Positions 1-9,207 of a stretch of DNA of 64,000 nucleotides are shown here, piece by piece (position 1 is the first letter of the stretch; the number at the start of each line of letters is the position of its first letter). The translations under genes and the position numbers were made by a program. This DNA is from Sphingomonas sp. PAMC 26621 (GTDB lineage: Bacteria; Pseudomonadota; Alphaproteobacteria; Sphingomonadales; Sphingomonadaceae): assembly GCF_000251145.1 (NCBI RefSeq), contig NZ_AIDW01000003.1, forward strand, positions 1 through 64,000, in the 5' to 3' direction. Below the pieces are notes generated by a model that made no database searches, was not told where the DNA came from, and saw only the letters and a program-made list of their open reading frames with translations.

Positions 1-167
1 AACTGCAGAAGCGAACCGTTCGGTCCGTCGCTGCGGTGACACCCCTCTATGGCCGGCACACGATTCGGTCAAACGCTTTTTTGCACTTTTCTTTCAATTG
101 CGCGTCAAACCCGCGGAACTCCGCGGATTCAGGCCTCCTTAAAGCCTTGCGCGCTACGGCTGAACGG

Positions 168-1676
168 ATGGCGTCCCAATCCGAATCCCCCCCTGCCCGC
201 GCTGAATCGCTCGCCGATCAGGTGCGCAGCGCCGTGATCTGGCGGTCCGGGAGCCAGATCCTCGCGCAGCTGGTGCAATGGGCAGCGACCTTCCTCGTGA
301 TTCGCCTGCTCGACCCGCACGATTACGGTCTGTTCGCGATGACCGGGGTGGTGCTGGTGTTCCTCAACATGCTCAACGGCTATGGCCTGGCGAGCGGGCT
401 GATCCAGAAAGCGGAGATCACGCAGCGTGACATCCGCCAGCTGTTCGGGATGCTGCTGCTGCTCAACCTCATCCTGGCGGCAATCCAGGCGCTGCTGCTC
501 GCGCCGGCCGCCGCCGCCTATTATCGCCAGCCGATCATTGCGGACATGCTGCGCGTCCAGGCGCTGCTGTATCTCACCACCCCCTTTATCGCGCTCCCTT
601 ATGCCCTCCTCTCGCGCAGCCTCGATTTCCGGATGCAGGCGCGCGCCAATATCATCGCGTCGGTCGCAGGCGCCGGTGCAGCGCTCGGCGGCGCGCTGGC
701 CGGGCTTGGCGTCTGGACGCTGGTGCTTGCGCCGATCGTGCTGTTCGGGGTCCGCGCGATCGGCATGACGATCGCGGCGCGCTCGCTCGTCTGGCCGAGC
801 TTCGACTTTCGCGGTGCAGGGGCGATGGCGCGGTATGGCGGGGTGATGGCGGTCGGCCAGTTCTTCTGGTTCGCGCAAAGCCAGGCGGACGTTTTCATCG
901 CAGGGCGCAACTTCAGCCCCTATACGCTCGGCCTCTACAGCGAGGCGCTGTTCCTGACGCAGATCTTCGTGTCGAAGATCGTCCCCCCACTCAACGAAGT
1001 CGCCTTCTCGGCCTATGCGCGGATCCAGCACGATCGGGCGGCGGTGGCCACCGCGTTCAACCGCAGCGTGCGGATCATCATGCTGGCGGCGCTGCCGTTC
1101 TACTTCGGTCTGGCAGTCGTGGCCGAGCCGCTGGTGCTGACGGTCCTGGGCGACAAATGGCGCGGGGCCGCCCCGGTCGTGCATCTCCTCGCGCTCGCCA
1201 TGCCGTTCATGACGCTGCAGGTCTTGCTGCAACCCGCGTGCGACGCGCGCAATCGGCCCGGGATCGGCGTCCGCAACGGCGCATTCGGTGCTGTCGTGCT
1301 CGCGACCGGGTTCCTGGTTGCGGTGCCCTATGGGCCGACCGGACTCGCCGCGGCGTGGATCTGTGCGTATCCGGTCTATCTCGGCTTCAGCCTGTGGCGG
1401 TCGCTCCCGGTGATCGGCACCACGCTCCGCGCGGTGATCGTGGCGATCGCCCCCGGGTTGATCGCCGCGGTGGCGATGGCGCTGGGGGTGATGCTGGTCG
1501 ACCGGCTGCTCCCCGCGATGGGGCCTTTCCCGCGGCTGCTGATCCTGGTGGCGAGCGGGGTGACGCTCTATGCCGGGTGGCTCGGGCTGTTCGCCCGGAG
1601 CGTGGTGCGCGAGGTGCGCCAGACGATCCGGCGGACGCCAGCGGACGCGCGCCCGGTAATCGAACCAGCGGTTTAG
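168..1676 (+). CDS. Oligosaccharide flippase (Wzx/MATE-like polysaccharide transporter)
   Basis: A 502-residue integral membrane protein with about 12-14 hydrophobic segments and an N-terminal run (residues about 20-60) typical of lipopolysaccharide/exopolysaccharide flippases (polysaccharide transport family, MATE-like fold). Such proteins move undecaprenyl-linked oligosaccharide repeat units across the inner membrane. The ATG at 168 was chosen because the flippase-like sequence begins just after it; a GTG at 36 would add 44 residues that look non-coding, and the Shine-Dalgarno is weak for both. No polymerase or glycosyltransferase lies next to it inside the window, so its glycan is unknown. 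The upstream 167 bases hold no other gene that I can see. Confidence 0.85.
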   Translation: MASQSESPPARAESLADQVRSAVIWRSGSQILAQLVQWAATFLVIRLLDPHDYGLFAMTGVVLVFLNMLNGYGLASGLIQKAEITQRDIRQLFGMLLLLNLILAAIQALLLAPAAAAYYRQPIIADMLRVQALLYLTTPFIALPYALLSRSLDFRMQARANIIASVAGAGAALGGALAGLGVWTLVLAPIVLFGVRAIGMTIAARSLVWPSFDFRGAGAMARYGGVMAVGQFFWFAQSQADVFIAGRNFSPYTLGLYSEALFLTQIFVSKIVPPLNEVAFSAYARIQHDRAAVATAFNRSVRIIMLAALPFYFGLAVVAEPLVLTVLGDKWRGAAPVVHLLALAMPFMTLQVLLQPACDARNRPGIGVRNGAFGAVVLATGFLVAVPYGPTGLAAAWICAYPVYLGFSLWRSLPVIGTTLRAVIVAIAPGLIAAVAMALGVMLVDRLLPAMGPFPRLLILVASGVTLYAGWLGLFARSVVREVRQTIRRTPADARPVIEPAV

Positions 1677-1696
1677 GGCGTCGATTCGATCGCGCA

Positions 1697-1721
1697 GGCG
1701 GCGCAGGGGTCTCGCGCCGCC
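1697..1721. terminator. GC-rich hairpin between convergent genes
   Basis: A perfect 8-bp stem (GGCGGCGC / GCGCCGCC, 9-nt loop) lies between the flippase and the convergent CBS-domain gene. There is no T-tract, so termination is inferred from position and stem only. Confidence 0.4.
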
Positions 1722-1737
1722 CACAGTCAGACCTTGC

Positions 1738-2166
1738 TCAGGCGGACTGGATGTAGCTGCGCATCGCCTCGGCATCCGCCTCGATCCGGTCGATGCGATA
1801 TTTGACGAGATCGCCGATCGACACCATCCCGACGATCCGATCGCCGTCCACCACGGGCAGATGGCGGATCCGGCGCCGCGTCATCAGCGACAGCGCGCCG
1901 ATCACCGCTTCGTCGGGACCGACGGTGATCGCAGGCGCGGTCATGATGTCGGCGACGGTCTGGCCGAGCGCGTCATTGCCCTGGCTGGCGACCGCGTAGA
2001 TCACGTCGCGTTCCGAGAAGATGCCGACGATCCGCGTTCCGTCGAGCACGGGCACCGCGCCGATCCGGCGTTCCGCAAGCAGCGCGACCGCCGCGCGCAC
2101 GCTCTGATCCGCGGTGACCGAGACGACCTCGCGTCCCTTGCCGCCCAAAATGGCTCCGATCGTCAT
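1738..2166 (-). CDS. CBS-domain pair protein
   Basis: A small soluble protein of about 142 residues made almost entirely of two CBS domains (residues about 8-65 and 75-130), with the motifs IGAVPVLDGTRIVGIFSERD and IRHLPVVDGDRIVGMVSIGD. CBS pairs bind adenine nucleotides and act as energy sensors or regulate partner proteins; the target here is unknown. Two adjacent ATG codons (2169 and 2166) follow an AGGAG; the second has the better spacing. A longer reading back to 2235 lacks a ribosome binding site. It appears monocistronic and faces the 94-aa membrane-protein gene across a short divergent gap. Confidence 0.85.
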   Translation of the reverse strand: MTIGAILGGKGREVVSVTADQSVRAAVALLAERRIGAVPVLDGTRIVGIFSERDVIYAVASQGNDALGQTVADIMTAPAITVGPDEAVIGALSLMTRRRIRHLPVVDGDRIVGMVSIGDLVKYRIDRIEADAEAMRSYIQSA

Positions 2167-2234
2167 CATCGCTCTCCTGTCTGCGCTCGCTATCCGAGTC
2201 TCCAGGCGCTTGAGGATTTCACGTTTGCGCGGCA

Positions 2235-2519
2235 ATGGGAAGCATGCCGAAGCGATCAGGCCTCGATGACCCCGACTATGCTGCGTTCGCGTGGGCGCGC
2301 TACCGCCGGGTGCTCGGCTGGATGGCGATCGTCGCGGTCGTGTTTATCGCGGGCGCGATCCTAGTGCTGGAACAGGTCTACGGACCGCTGGGCTGGGTCG
2401 CGATCCTGGCGGTGATCGGCGGCGCGGGCGGATCAATCATGCTCGCCGCGGCGCTGATGGGGCTCGTCTTCCTCAGTTCGGGAAGCGGCCATGACGAATC
2501 CATCGACGATCCGGAATAA
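2235..2519 (+). CDS. Small two-helix membrane protein
   Basis: A 94-residue protein with a charged N-terminus (residues 1-27), two hydrophobic helices (about 28-50 and 56-82, the second glycine/alanine rich) and an acidic C-terminal tail. I do not recognise a named family; similar short uncharacterised proteins with a DDPDYAAFAWARYRR-like head occur in sphingomonads as far as I recall. An internal ATG at 2244 is an alternative start; neither has a clear Shine-Dalgarno. A strong hairpin follows at 2527. Confidence 0.65.
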   Translation: MGSMPKRSGLDDPDYAAFAWARYRRVLGWMAIVAVVFIAGAILVLEQVYGPLGWVAILAVIGGAGGSIMLAAALMGLVFLSSGSGHDESIDDPE

Positions 2520-2526
2520 AGGCTGA

Positions 2527-2572
2527 CCGACCGCCCGGGCCGACCGTCCGAGCGCGGGGCCCGGGCGGTCGG
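2527..2572. terminator. Strong hairpin between convergent genes
   Basis: A perfect 15-bp GC-rich stem (2527-2541 with 2558-2572) and a 16-nt loop sit between two convergent genes. A bidirectional terminator is the simplest reading; there is no T-tract. Confidence 0.6.
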
Positions 2573-2581
2573 CAAACGGGT

Positions 2582-3682
2582 TCAGGCGACCGGATCGGTC
2601 TCGCGCACGATCGGCGGGCGACCGCGACGCCGCCGAGGCTTTTCGGCGGCATCGGCTTCGGGGTCGTCGGACACGACCGCCGAGACATTGAGCGACGGCG
2701 GCAGGAGATCCGCCGAGAAGCTGTTGTCGTCGGCAGAGTCATCCTTGAGCTCGGATGCGGTAGCAACCGGCGCGGTCGCGGCATCGCGGCGCGGACGCCC
2801 GCGACCGCGACGCGGCGGCTCGGCGGCGTCGGACTGGACCGGCGCGGCCTGTTCCGTCGTCACCGGCACGGCCTCGGACGCGGCGGCGTCCTGACGGGAC
2901 TCCTCGTCACGACTGTCGGGGCGGCTATCGGTCCGGGCGTAGCGATCGTCCGTGCCCCGCGGCGCATCGCGCTGCTGGTCCCGCTGGCGCTCGTACCCGC
3001 CGTCGTCCTGGCTCGCGCCGTTGTGCGACCGCCGTGGGCGCTCGGACGAATCGTCGCCGCGTGCTTCGACCGCGCCATTCTGCTGGTCGCCGTTGGCGCG
3101 ATTGCCGCCGCGCTGATACCCGCGATCACCGTCGCCGCGCTGGTCGTTCCGGGTGTCGTTGCGGTTGCCGTCATTGCGTCCGGACTCCGCGCGCGGTTCC
3201 TGACGGTTGCTGTCGGAGCGGTTGCCGTCCGAGCGGTTGCCGTCGGAACGCGTGTCCTGGCGACCCTCCTGACGATACCCGTTCTGGCCGTTCTGGCCGT
3301 TCGGGTTGCCGCGCTGCTGCTCCACGGGGGCGATGCGCTCGCCTTCGTCCTCGAATTCGGTATCGTCCTCGTCGAGCGTCGCACCCTGGATGCGACGCTG
3401 GACCGGGCCGCCATTCTCTTCGATCCGCGCGCGCGTTTCGGCCAGCACGCGGAAGTAATGGTCTGCGAACTGGAGGTAATATTCGACGTTGACGCGGTCG
3501 CCCTGCATCTGGGCGTCGCGCGCGAGCGTCTTGTATTTCTCGAGCAGTTGCGCCGCATTGCCGCGGGCGCGATTGTCGATCCGGTTTCCGGTATCGAGAC
3601 GGCCCGGATTGCCACCACCTTGCGAGCGCTGTTGCTGCCCGCCACGGCCGCGACGGCGACCGGCCTGACGATTGTTGATCAA
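2582..3682 (-). CDS. DUF4167 domain protein with disordered repeats and AT-hook-like motifs
   Basis: A 366-residue basic/acidic low-complexity protein. Residues about 1-30 are rich in R, G and Q (AGRRRGRGG). Residues about 35-90 form the conserved DUF4167 helical domain (AAQLLEKYKTLARDAQ, then VNVEYYLQFADHYFRVL). The middle is N/R/D-rich with repeated SDGNR units. Near the C-terminus are two AT-hook-like cores, RRGRGRPRR and RRRRGRPP. The start is taken as a TTG at 3682 with AGGA ten bases upstream, because family members begin close to the INNRQ sequence there; a longer reading to 3832 adds 50 residues that do not look protein-like. It lies downstream of prmC, as is usual in Alphaproteobacteria. 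Function unknown; a nucleic-acid-binding role is an inference. Confidence 0.85.
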   Translation of the reverse strand: MINNRQAGRRRGRGGQQQRSQGGGNPGRLDTGNRIDNRARGNAAQLLEKYKTLARDAQMQGDRVNVEYYLQFADHYFRVLAETRARIEENGGPVQRRIQGATLDEDDTEFEDEGERIAPVEQQRGNPNGQNGQNGYRQEGRQDTRSDGNRSDGNRSDSNRQEPRAESGRNDGNRNDTRNDQRGDGDRGYQRGGNRANGDQQNGAVEARGDDSSERPRRSHNGASQDDGGYERQRDQQRDAPRGTDDRYARTDSRPDSRDEESRQDAAASEAVPVTTEQAAPVQSDAAEPPRRGRGRPRRDAATAPVATASELKDDSADDNSFSADLLPPSLNVSAVVSDDPEADAAEKPRRRRGRPPIVRETDPVA

Positions 3683-3938
3683 GTTCTTGTTGTCCTGTCC
3701 TTGGAAACCAACCGGGTCGTGCTCCAGAAATATGAATGCAAATGCCCCTTGCGCACCGACCGCCGACCATCGGCGAAGCGCGCTTGCCAGCGTCGCCGGA
3801 CCGGGCAACTGCATGACGAAGGGAGCGGGCAACAGCCCATTTTCAACACGTTACGATGAAAATGCGTGCCCCTAGGGGTTGCAATAGCGGTTTGCTGCGC
3901 ATTCTCCAAGCGGAATATTGGAAAAGCCATGCGATCCG

Positions 3939-4881
3939 TCAAGCCGCTTTCGTGGCGATCAGCGCACGCGGGTTGCCGCCCAGATCGTGCCGCAGGTCGA
4001 CATCGAAACCCTGCTTTCGAAGCAACGCGCTAACCGAGTCCGCCTGGGTCGCGCCGATCTCGAGGATCGCCGCGCCGCCGGGCGCGAGCACCGTACGGAG
4101 CTGCGGGACAAGCCGGTAATAGTCCGCCAACCCATCCACCCCGGCGAACAGCGCTACACCGGGTTCATGCTCCGCAACCTCGCGCGGGAGGCTTTCGATT
4201 GTCCCGATGTAGGGCGGGTTGGCGAGGATCAGGTCGAATGTCTCGTCGATCCCGTCCGCCCAGTCGCCCGGCACGAAGCTCGCCCGATCCGCGATGCCGA
4301 GCGTTGCGGCGTTGCGCCGGGCGAAGCCGAGCGCGACGTCCGACTGGTCGACGCCCACCCCCGTCGCGGCCGGCCATTCCGCCAGCGCCGCAAGCAGCAA
4401 GGTGCCCGGGCCGGTCCCGAGGTCGAGGATGCGCGCGGGTGGCCGCTTCGCGAAATGGTCGACCGCCGCGTCGAGCAGCGTCTCGCTGTCCGCGCGCGGG
4501 ACGAGGACGCCGGGGCCGACCGCCAGCTCGATCGTCCAGAAGGCGCGCGTCCCGGTGATATAGGCGATCGGCTCCTGCGCGAGCCGGCGCGCGAGCAGCG
4601 GGGCGAAGGTGTCGGGCACGACGGCGTCGAGCCGGGAGAGCAGCAGCGTCTCGCGCGGGATGGCGAGCGCGTGCGCCATCAGCAGTTCGGCATCGAGCCG
4701 CGGGGTATGGCTGAATGTGGCGAGCACGGCGGTTGCAGAAGCAAGCGCCGCCCTAATCCGCCCCTCCTCTTCAGGGGAGGGGTCGGGAGAGGCCTCGCAG
4801 AGACCACTGAAGTCGGGCGCGCTGCACAGCCCCACCCCAACCTCTCCCCCGAGGGGGAGGGGCTTAGACGTATCCGCCGCG

Positions 4882-4889
<8 letters not shown>
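3939..4889 (-). CDS. prmC: Release factor glutamine methyltransferase PrmC with repeat-derived N-terminus
   Basis: PrmC methylates the GGQ glutamine of release factors RF1 and RF2 using S-adenosylmethionine. The 316-residue product has the N-terminal helical domain (about 45-115), the SAM-binding DLGTGPG (156-162) and the substrate-binding NPPY (224-227). Its ATG overlaps the stop of prfA, its substrate gene, by eight bases (ATGGCTGA), so translation is coupled. Residues about 9-43 are proline/glycine/glutamate-rich and coincide exactly with a palindromic repeat element found elsewhere between genes; the family's conserved region begins only after it. No good ATG or GTG start exists between the element and the conserved domain, so the element is probably translated. 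Confidence 0.93.
4754..4864. repeat. Palindromic repeat element inside the prmC coding region
   Basis: The ends carry short palindromes (CCCCTCCTCTTCAGGGGAGG and CTCCCCCGAGGGGGAGG) and the inner parts contain further C-rich/G-rich complementary tracts. The layout matches the intergenic repeat at 20398-20541. It is open in the prmC frame. Confidence 0.75.
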
Positions 4890-5955
<1,066 letters not shown>

Positions 5956-5998
5956 GCGGTGCGCATACCCTTCAACACTTCCCCAGCGACCTTCGGCA

Positions 5999-6103
5999 CT
6001 TCCCCGGCGAAGGCCGGGGCCCAGTCGGGATGGCCGACGGAAGCGCGGACTGCCCGAGAACAATTGCCGTTCCACGACTGGGCCCCGGCCTTCGCCGGGG
6101 AAG
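5999..6103. repeat. Palindromic repeat, family A
   Basis: A perfect 29-bp inverted repeat (5999-6027 with 6075-6103, core CCCCGGCGAAGGCCGGGG) flanks a 47-nt loop between hisS and prfA. Other copies are at 30208-30306 and 56578-56665. It may fold in RNA and act as a transcript-end or stability element. Confidence 0.85.
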
Positions 6104-6121
6104 CGAGTGAGACAAACGTCA

Positions 6122-7366
6122 TCATGCCGCGACCAGTCGCTGCGTCAGCGTCTTCACCGTTTCATGTTCCACAACGTCCGCCGCCGCGCGCGTGCTGAAC
6201 ACGGGTGCATCCCCGTCGAGCCGCAGCCCGACGACGACCTTCGCCCCCATCTTCGCCGCCTTGTCGAAGCGTTTGCGTGGCGAGCCCGTCGCGACCATCT
6301 CGGCGGAGAGACCGTTCTCGCGGAACAGCTTCAGCGCGCGAAACGCCGTGGACATCGCGCCATCGTCCTCGACCGCAATCACGACATCGATCGTGTCGAC
6401 CGCAGGCTCCTCGAGCAACATCGCCAGCCGCTCGATCCCCGCCGCCCAGCCGACGCCCGGCGTCTCCGACCCGCCGAGCGACCCGATCAGCCCGTCATAG
6501 CGCCCGCCAGCGAGCACGGTGCCTTGTGCGCCGAGCCGGTCGGTGACGAATTCGAACGCGGTGTGCCGGTAATAATCGAGCCCGCGCACCAACCGTGCAT
6601 TGCGCGTCCACGCGACGCCGGCCGCATCCAGCCCCGCGGTCACCGCATCGAAAAAGCCACGCGCTTCCACCGTCAGATAGGCATCGATATCGGGCGCAGC
6701 GTCGGCAATCGGTCGGTCTCGCGGATCCTTGGAGTCCAAGATACGCAAAGGGTTGCGCTCCAGACGCGCGACACTGTCCTCGGATAGCGAATCCTTGTGC
6801 GCCTCGAAATGCGCGACCAGCGCATCCCGCCACGCATCGCGCGTCTCGGCATCGCCGAGCGTGTTGAGCTGCAACGTCACGCCGTCCGCGATCCCGAGGT
6901 CGTGGAGCAACTGGTCCGCGAGCACGAGCAGCTCGACGTCGGCGGCGGGCTCGGCCGCGCCAATCACCTCGGCGTCGATCTGGTGGAACTGGCGGAAGCG
7001 CCCCTTTTGCGGGCGTTCGTAGCGGAACACGGGCCCGTGCGTCGCGAGTTTCAAAGGCGCATATTGCTGCCACCCCTCGGTCAGATAGGCGCGCGCCAGG
7101 CCCGCGGTGAATTCGGGCCGCAGCGTCAGCGAATCACCGCCGCGATCCTCGAACGTGTACATTTCCTTCGACACGACGTCGGTCGTCTCGCCGAGCGAGC
7201 GCGCGAAGACTGCGGTGCTCTCGAACACGGGGATGTCGACGCGCTGGAAGCAATATAATTTGCGGACGCGATCAAACGCCTCGACCACGCGGGTGAAGCG
7301 GCGTTGCTCGTCGCCAAAGATGTCCTGCGTTCCACGGATACGCTTGGGGGTTTCGATACGGGCCAT
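6122..7366 (-). CDS. hisS: Histidine--tRNA ligase
   Basis: A class II synthetase charging tRNA-His. The 414-residue product has the family's opening ([18 protein letters not shown]), motif 2 ([19 protein letters not shown]), the HisRS signature [15 protein letters not shown] and the C-terminal anticodon-binding domain (about 320-414) ending LTQRLVAA. The ATG at 7366 is the family start; the open frame further upstream is not conserved-looking. First gene of the hisS-prfA-prmC group. Confidence 0.97.
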   Translation of the reverse strand: MARIETPKRIRGTQDIFGDEQRRFTRVVEAFDRVRKLYCFQRVDIPVFESTAVFARSLGETTDVVSKEMYTFEDRGGDSLTLRPEFTAGLARAYLTEGWQQYAPLKLATHGPVFRYERPQKGRFRQFHQIDAEVIGAAEPAADVELLVLADQLLHDLGIADGVTLQLNTLGDAETRDAWRDALVAHFEAHKDSLSEDSVARLERNPLRILDSKDPRDRPIADAAPDIDAYLTVEARGFFDAVTAGLDAAGVAWTRNARLVRGLDYYRHTAFEFVTDRLGAQGTVLAGGRYDGLIGSLGGSETPGVGWAAGIERLAMLLEEPAVDTIDVVIAVEDDGAMSTAFRALKLFRENGLSAEMVATGSPRKRFDKAAKMGAKVVVGLRLDGDAPVFSTRAAADVVEHETVKTLTQRLVAA

Positions 7367-7599
7367 AGCCTGCGATTCTCTAGGCGAGCCCCGCGCGTTG
7401 CGCCAGATGCTTGTCGCGCTGCAGTGACCCGGGGTGCTTGACACGTTCCGCGCTGCGCCGCAGCATCCTTCGCAACGGGCGCGGTCACAGCGCCTTTTCA
7501 GCATCCGCAGGGCCACACCGATCTTTTCGGAAAGGGTTCGATGCGCCTCCTGTCCCCCCGCCCTTCGTCGCCGCCACCACACCCCGACGGTCGCGCCGC

Positions 7600-8427
7600 A
7601 TGAGCGCGATGCTTGGCTGGGCGCCGGTCATCCTCGCGTTGCTCGCCGCCGGGCTGTTCGCCGGGTTCGCGGCGGGGCTGTTCGGCATCGGCGGCGGGTT
7701 CGTCGTGGTCCCCGCGATGATCGCACTGCTGCCGCTGCTCGGGGGCGATCCCGCCGAATATACGCATGTCGCGATCGGCACCTCCTTCGCGACGATCGTC
7801 GTCACCGCGCTTCGCTCGACGCTCGCGCACGCGCGGCGCGGCGCGGTCGACTTCACCATCCTGCGAAGCTGGGCACCGTGGATCGTGCTCGGCGTCGGGG
7901 TCGGCGTGGTGCTCGCGCAGCGCATGACCGGCCAGACGCTCGCACTGATCTTCGCGGGCGGGATCGCGCTGATGTCGATCAACTTCCTCGTCCCGAAACT
8001 CGCGCGGCGACAGGTCAGCGACACGATGCCGAGCGGGGGCGTCCGCGCCGCGATCGCGGGGTCGCTCGGGCTGTTCTCGTCGCTGCTCGGGATCGGAGGG
8101 GGGACGGTGGCGGTGATCGTGATGACGCTGTGCGGCCGCACGATCCACAAGGCGATCGCGACCGCGGCGGGGTTCGGCTTCATCATCGCGGTGCCGGGGA
8201 CGATCGGCTGGGTGCTGATCGGGCTCGGCAAGCCCGGGTTGCCGGTCGGATCGCTGGGCTATGTCAACGTGCTCGGCGCGGTGGTGATCACGTCGATGTC
8301 GATCCTGACCGCGCCGCTCGGCGTCGCCGCCGCGCACGCGCTCCCCGCCGAACCGCTCAAGCGCGTGTTCGGCGTGTATCTGCTGTTCATCGCCGGCGTC
8401 ATGGCGCGGCGTGCGCTGCACCTGTAA
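7600..8427 (+). CDS. TauE/SafE family anion (sulfite/organosulfonate) exporter
   Basis: A 275-residue membrane protein with about eight hydrophobic segments and the two inverted family motifs ([18 protein letters not shown] near residue 20, and a second [14 protein letters not shown] near 165). TauE/SafE proteins export sulfite, sulfoacetate or related anions, but many members have unknown substrates. The ATG at 7600 was chosen because the first transmembrane segment begins right after it. It precedes a DUF1345 gene by 44 bases and may be co-transcribed with it. Ten kilobases away is a second candidate anion exporter (17604). Confidence 0.88.
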   Translation: MSAMLGWAPVILALLAAGLFAGFAAGLFGIGGGFVVVPAMIALLPLLGGDPAEYTHVAIGTSFATIVVTALRSTLAHARRGAVDFTILRSWAPWIVLGVGVGVVLAQRMTGQTLALIFAGGIALMSINFLVPKLARRQVSDTMPSGGVRAAIAGSLGLFSSLLGIGGGTVAVIVMTLCGRTIHKAIATAAGFGFIIAVPGTIGWVLIGLGKPGLPVGSLGYVNVLGAVVITSMSILTAPLGVAAAHALPAEPLKRVFGVYLLFIAGVMARRALHL

Positions 8428-8471
8428 CACGCGGGATTGCGGCGGCGCGAAAGCTCTGCAACACCCGCGTC

Positions 8472-9125
8472 ATGGCTTTCGACATCGGCAACAAGGTTGC
8501 TCCGCCCCGCTTCATCCTCTTCACGCTGCTGTTCGTTGCCGGGCTGTTCGTCGCGATCCCGCCGCTCGGCTGGGGTCGTGGGACGATGGCGTCGTTCGAT
8601 GTCGCGGGCGTCTTCTTCCTGGTCGCGATCCTGCCGCTGTTGCGCCGGGGCGAGGCCGGGGCGATGCGCAAGCAGGCGGCTGCGAACGATGCGAACCGCG
8701 CCGGCCTGCTCGTGCTGACCGGGCTGACGATGCTCGTCATCCTGACGTCGGTGTTCAAGGAGACGCAGGGCAAGACCAACCTGGTCGGCACACTGCTGAT
8801 CATCGGGACGCTGGTGGTGGCGTGGCTGTTCTCGAACACCATCTACGCGATGCATTATGCGCATCTCTTCTATTCCGACGACGAAGACGACGGCAAGGAT
8901 CAGGGCGGGATCGATTTCCCCAAATGCGACGAGCCCGATTACTGGGACTTCCTCTATTTCAGCTTCACGCTGGGGATGACCTTCCAGACCTCGGACGTCG
9001 AAATCTCCTCGCGGCGGGTGCGGCGGACCGTGCTCGGGCAATGCCTTGCCGCGTTCGTCTTCAACATCGGCGTGCTCGCCTTCTCGATCAACGTGCTCGG
9101 CAGCAGCAGCGGCGGCGGCGGCTGA
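8472..9125 (+). CDS. DUF1345 membrane protein
   Basis: A 217-residue protein with about five transmembrane segments and the DUF1345 hallmark near residues 150-180 (DYWDFLYFSFTLGMTFQTSD), which resembles the pore region of two-TM ion channels. An acidic loop (YSDDEDDGKDQGG) precedes it. Function is unknown; a channel role is an inference from the motif. The ATG at 8472 fits the length of the family. Confidence 0.85.
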   Translation: MAFDIGNKVAPPRFILFTLLFVAGLFVAIPPLGWGRGTMASFDVAGVFFLVAILPLLRRGEAGAMRKQAAANDANRAGLLVLTGLTMLVILTSVFKETQGKTNLVGTLLIIGTLVVAWLFSNTIYAMHYAHLFYSDDEDDGKDQGGIDFPKCDEPDYWDFLYFSFTLGMTFQTSDVEISSRRVRRTVLGQCLAAFVFNIGVLAFSINVLGSSSGGGG

Positions 9126-9207
9126 TGGGCTGGACGCGCGCCGCCTTGCCCGCTTAAGTCACCGTAACAGCGTAATTTCCTTTCCTCCCAATGCGAAAGT
9201 CCCCTGC

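Noticed and set aside
129..1775. Open frame of 548 codons opposite the flippase
   Set aside because: Rich in R, D, H and E with no hydrophobic core; shadow of the flippase gene.
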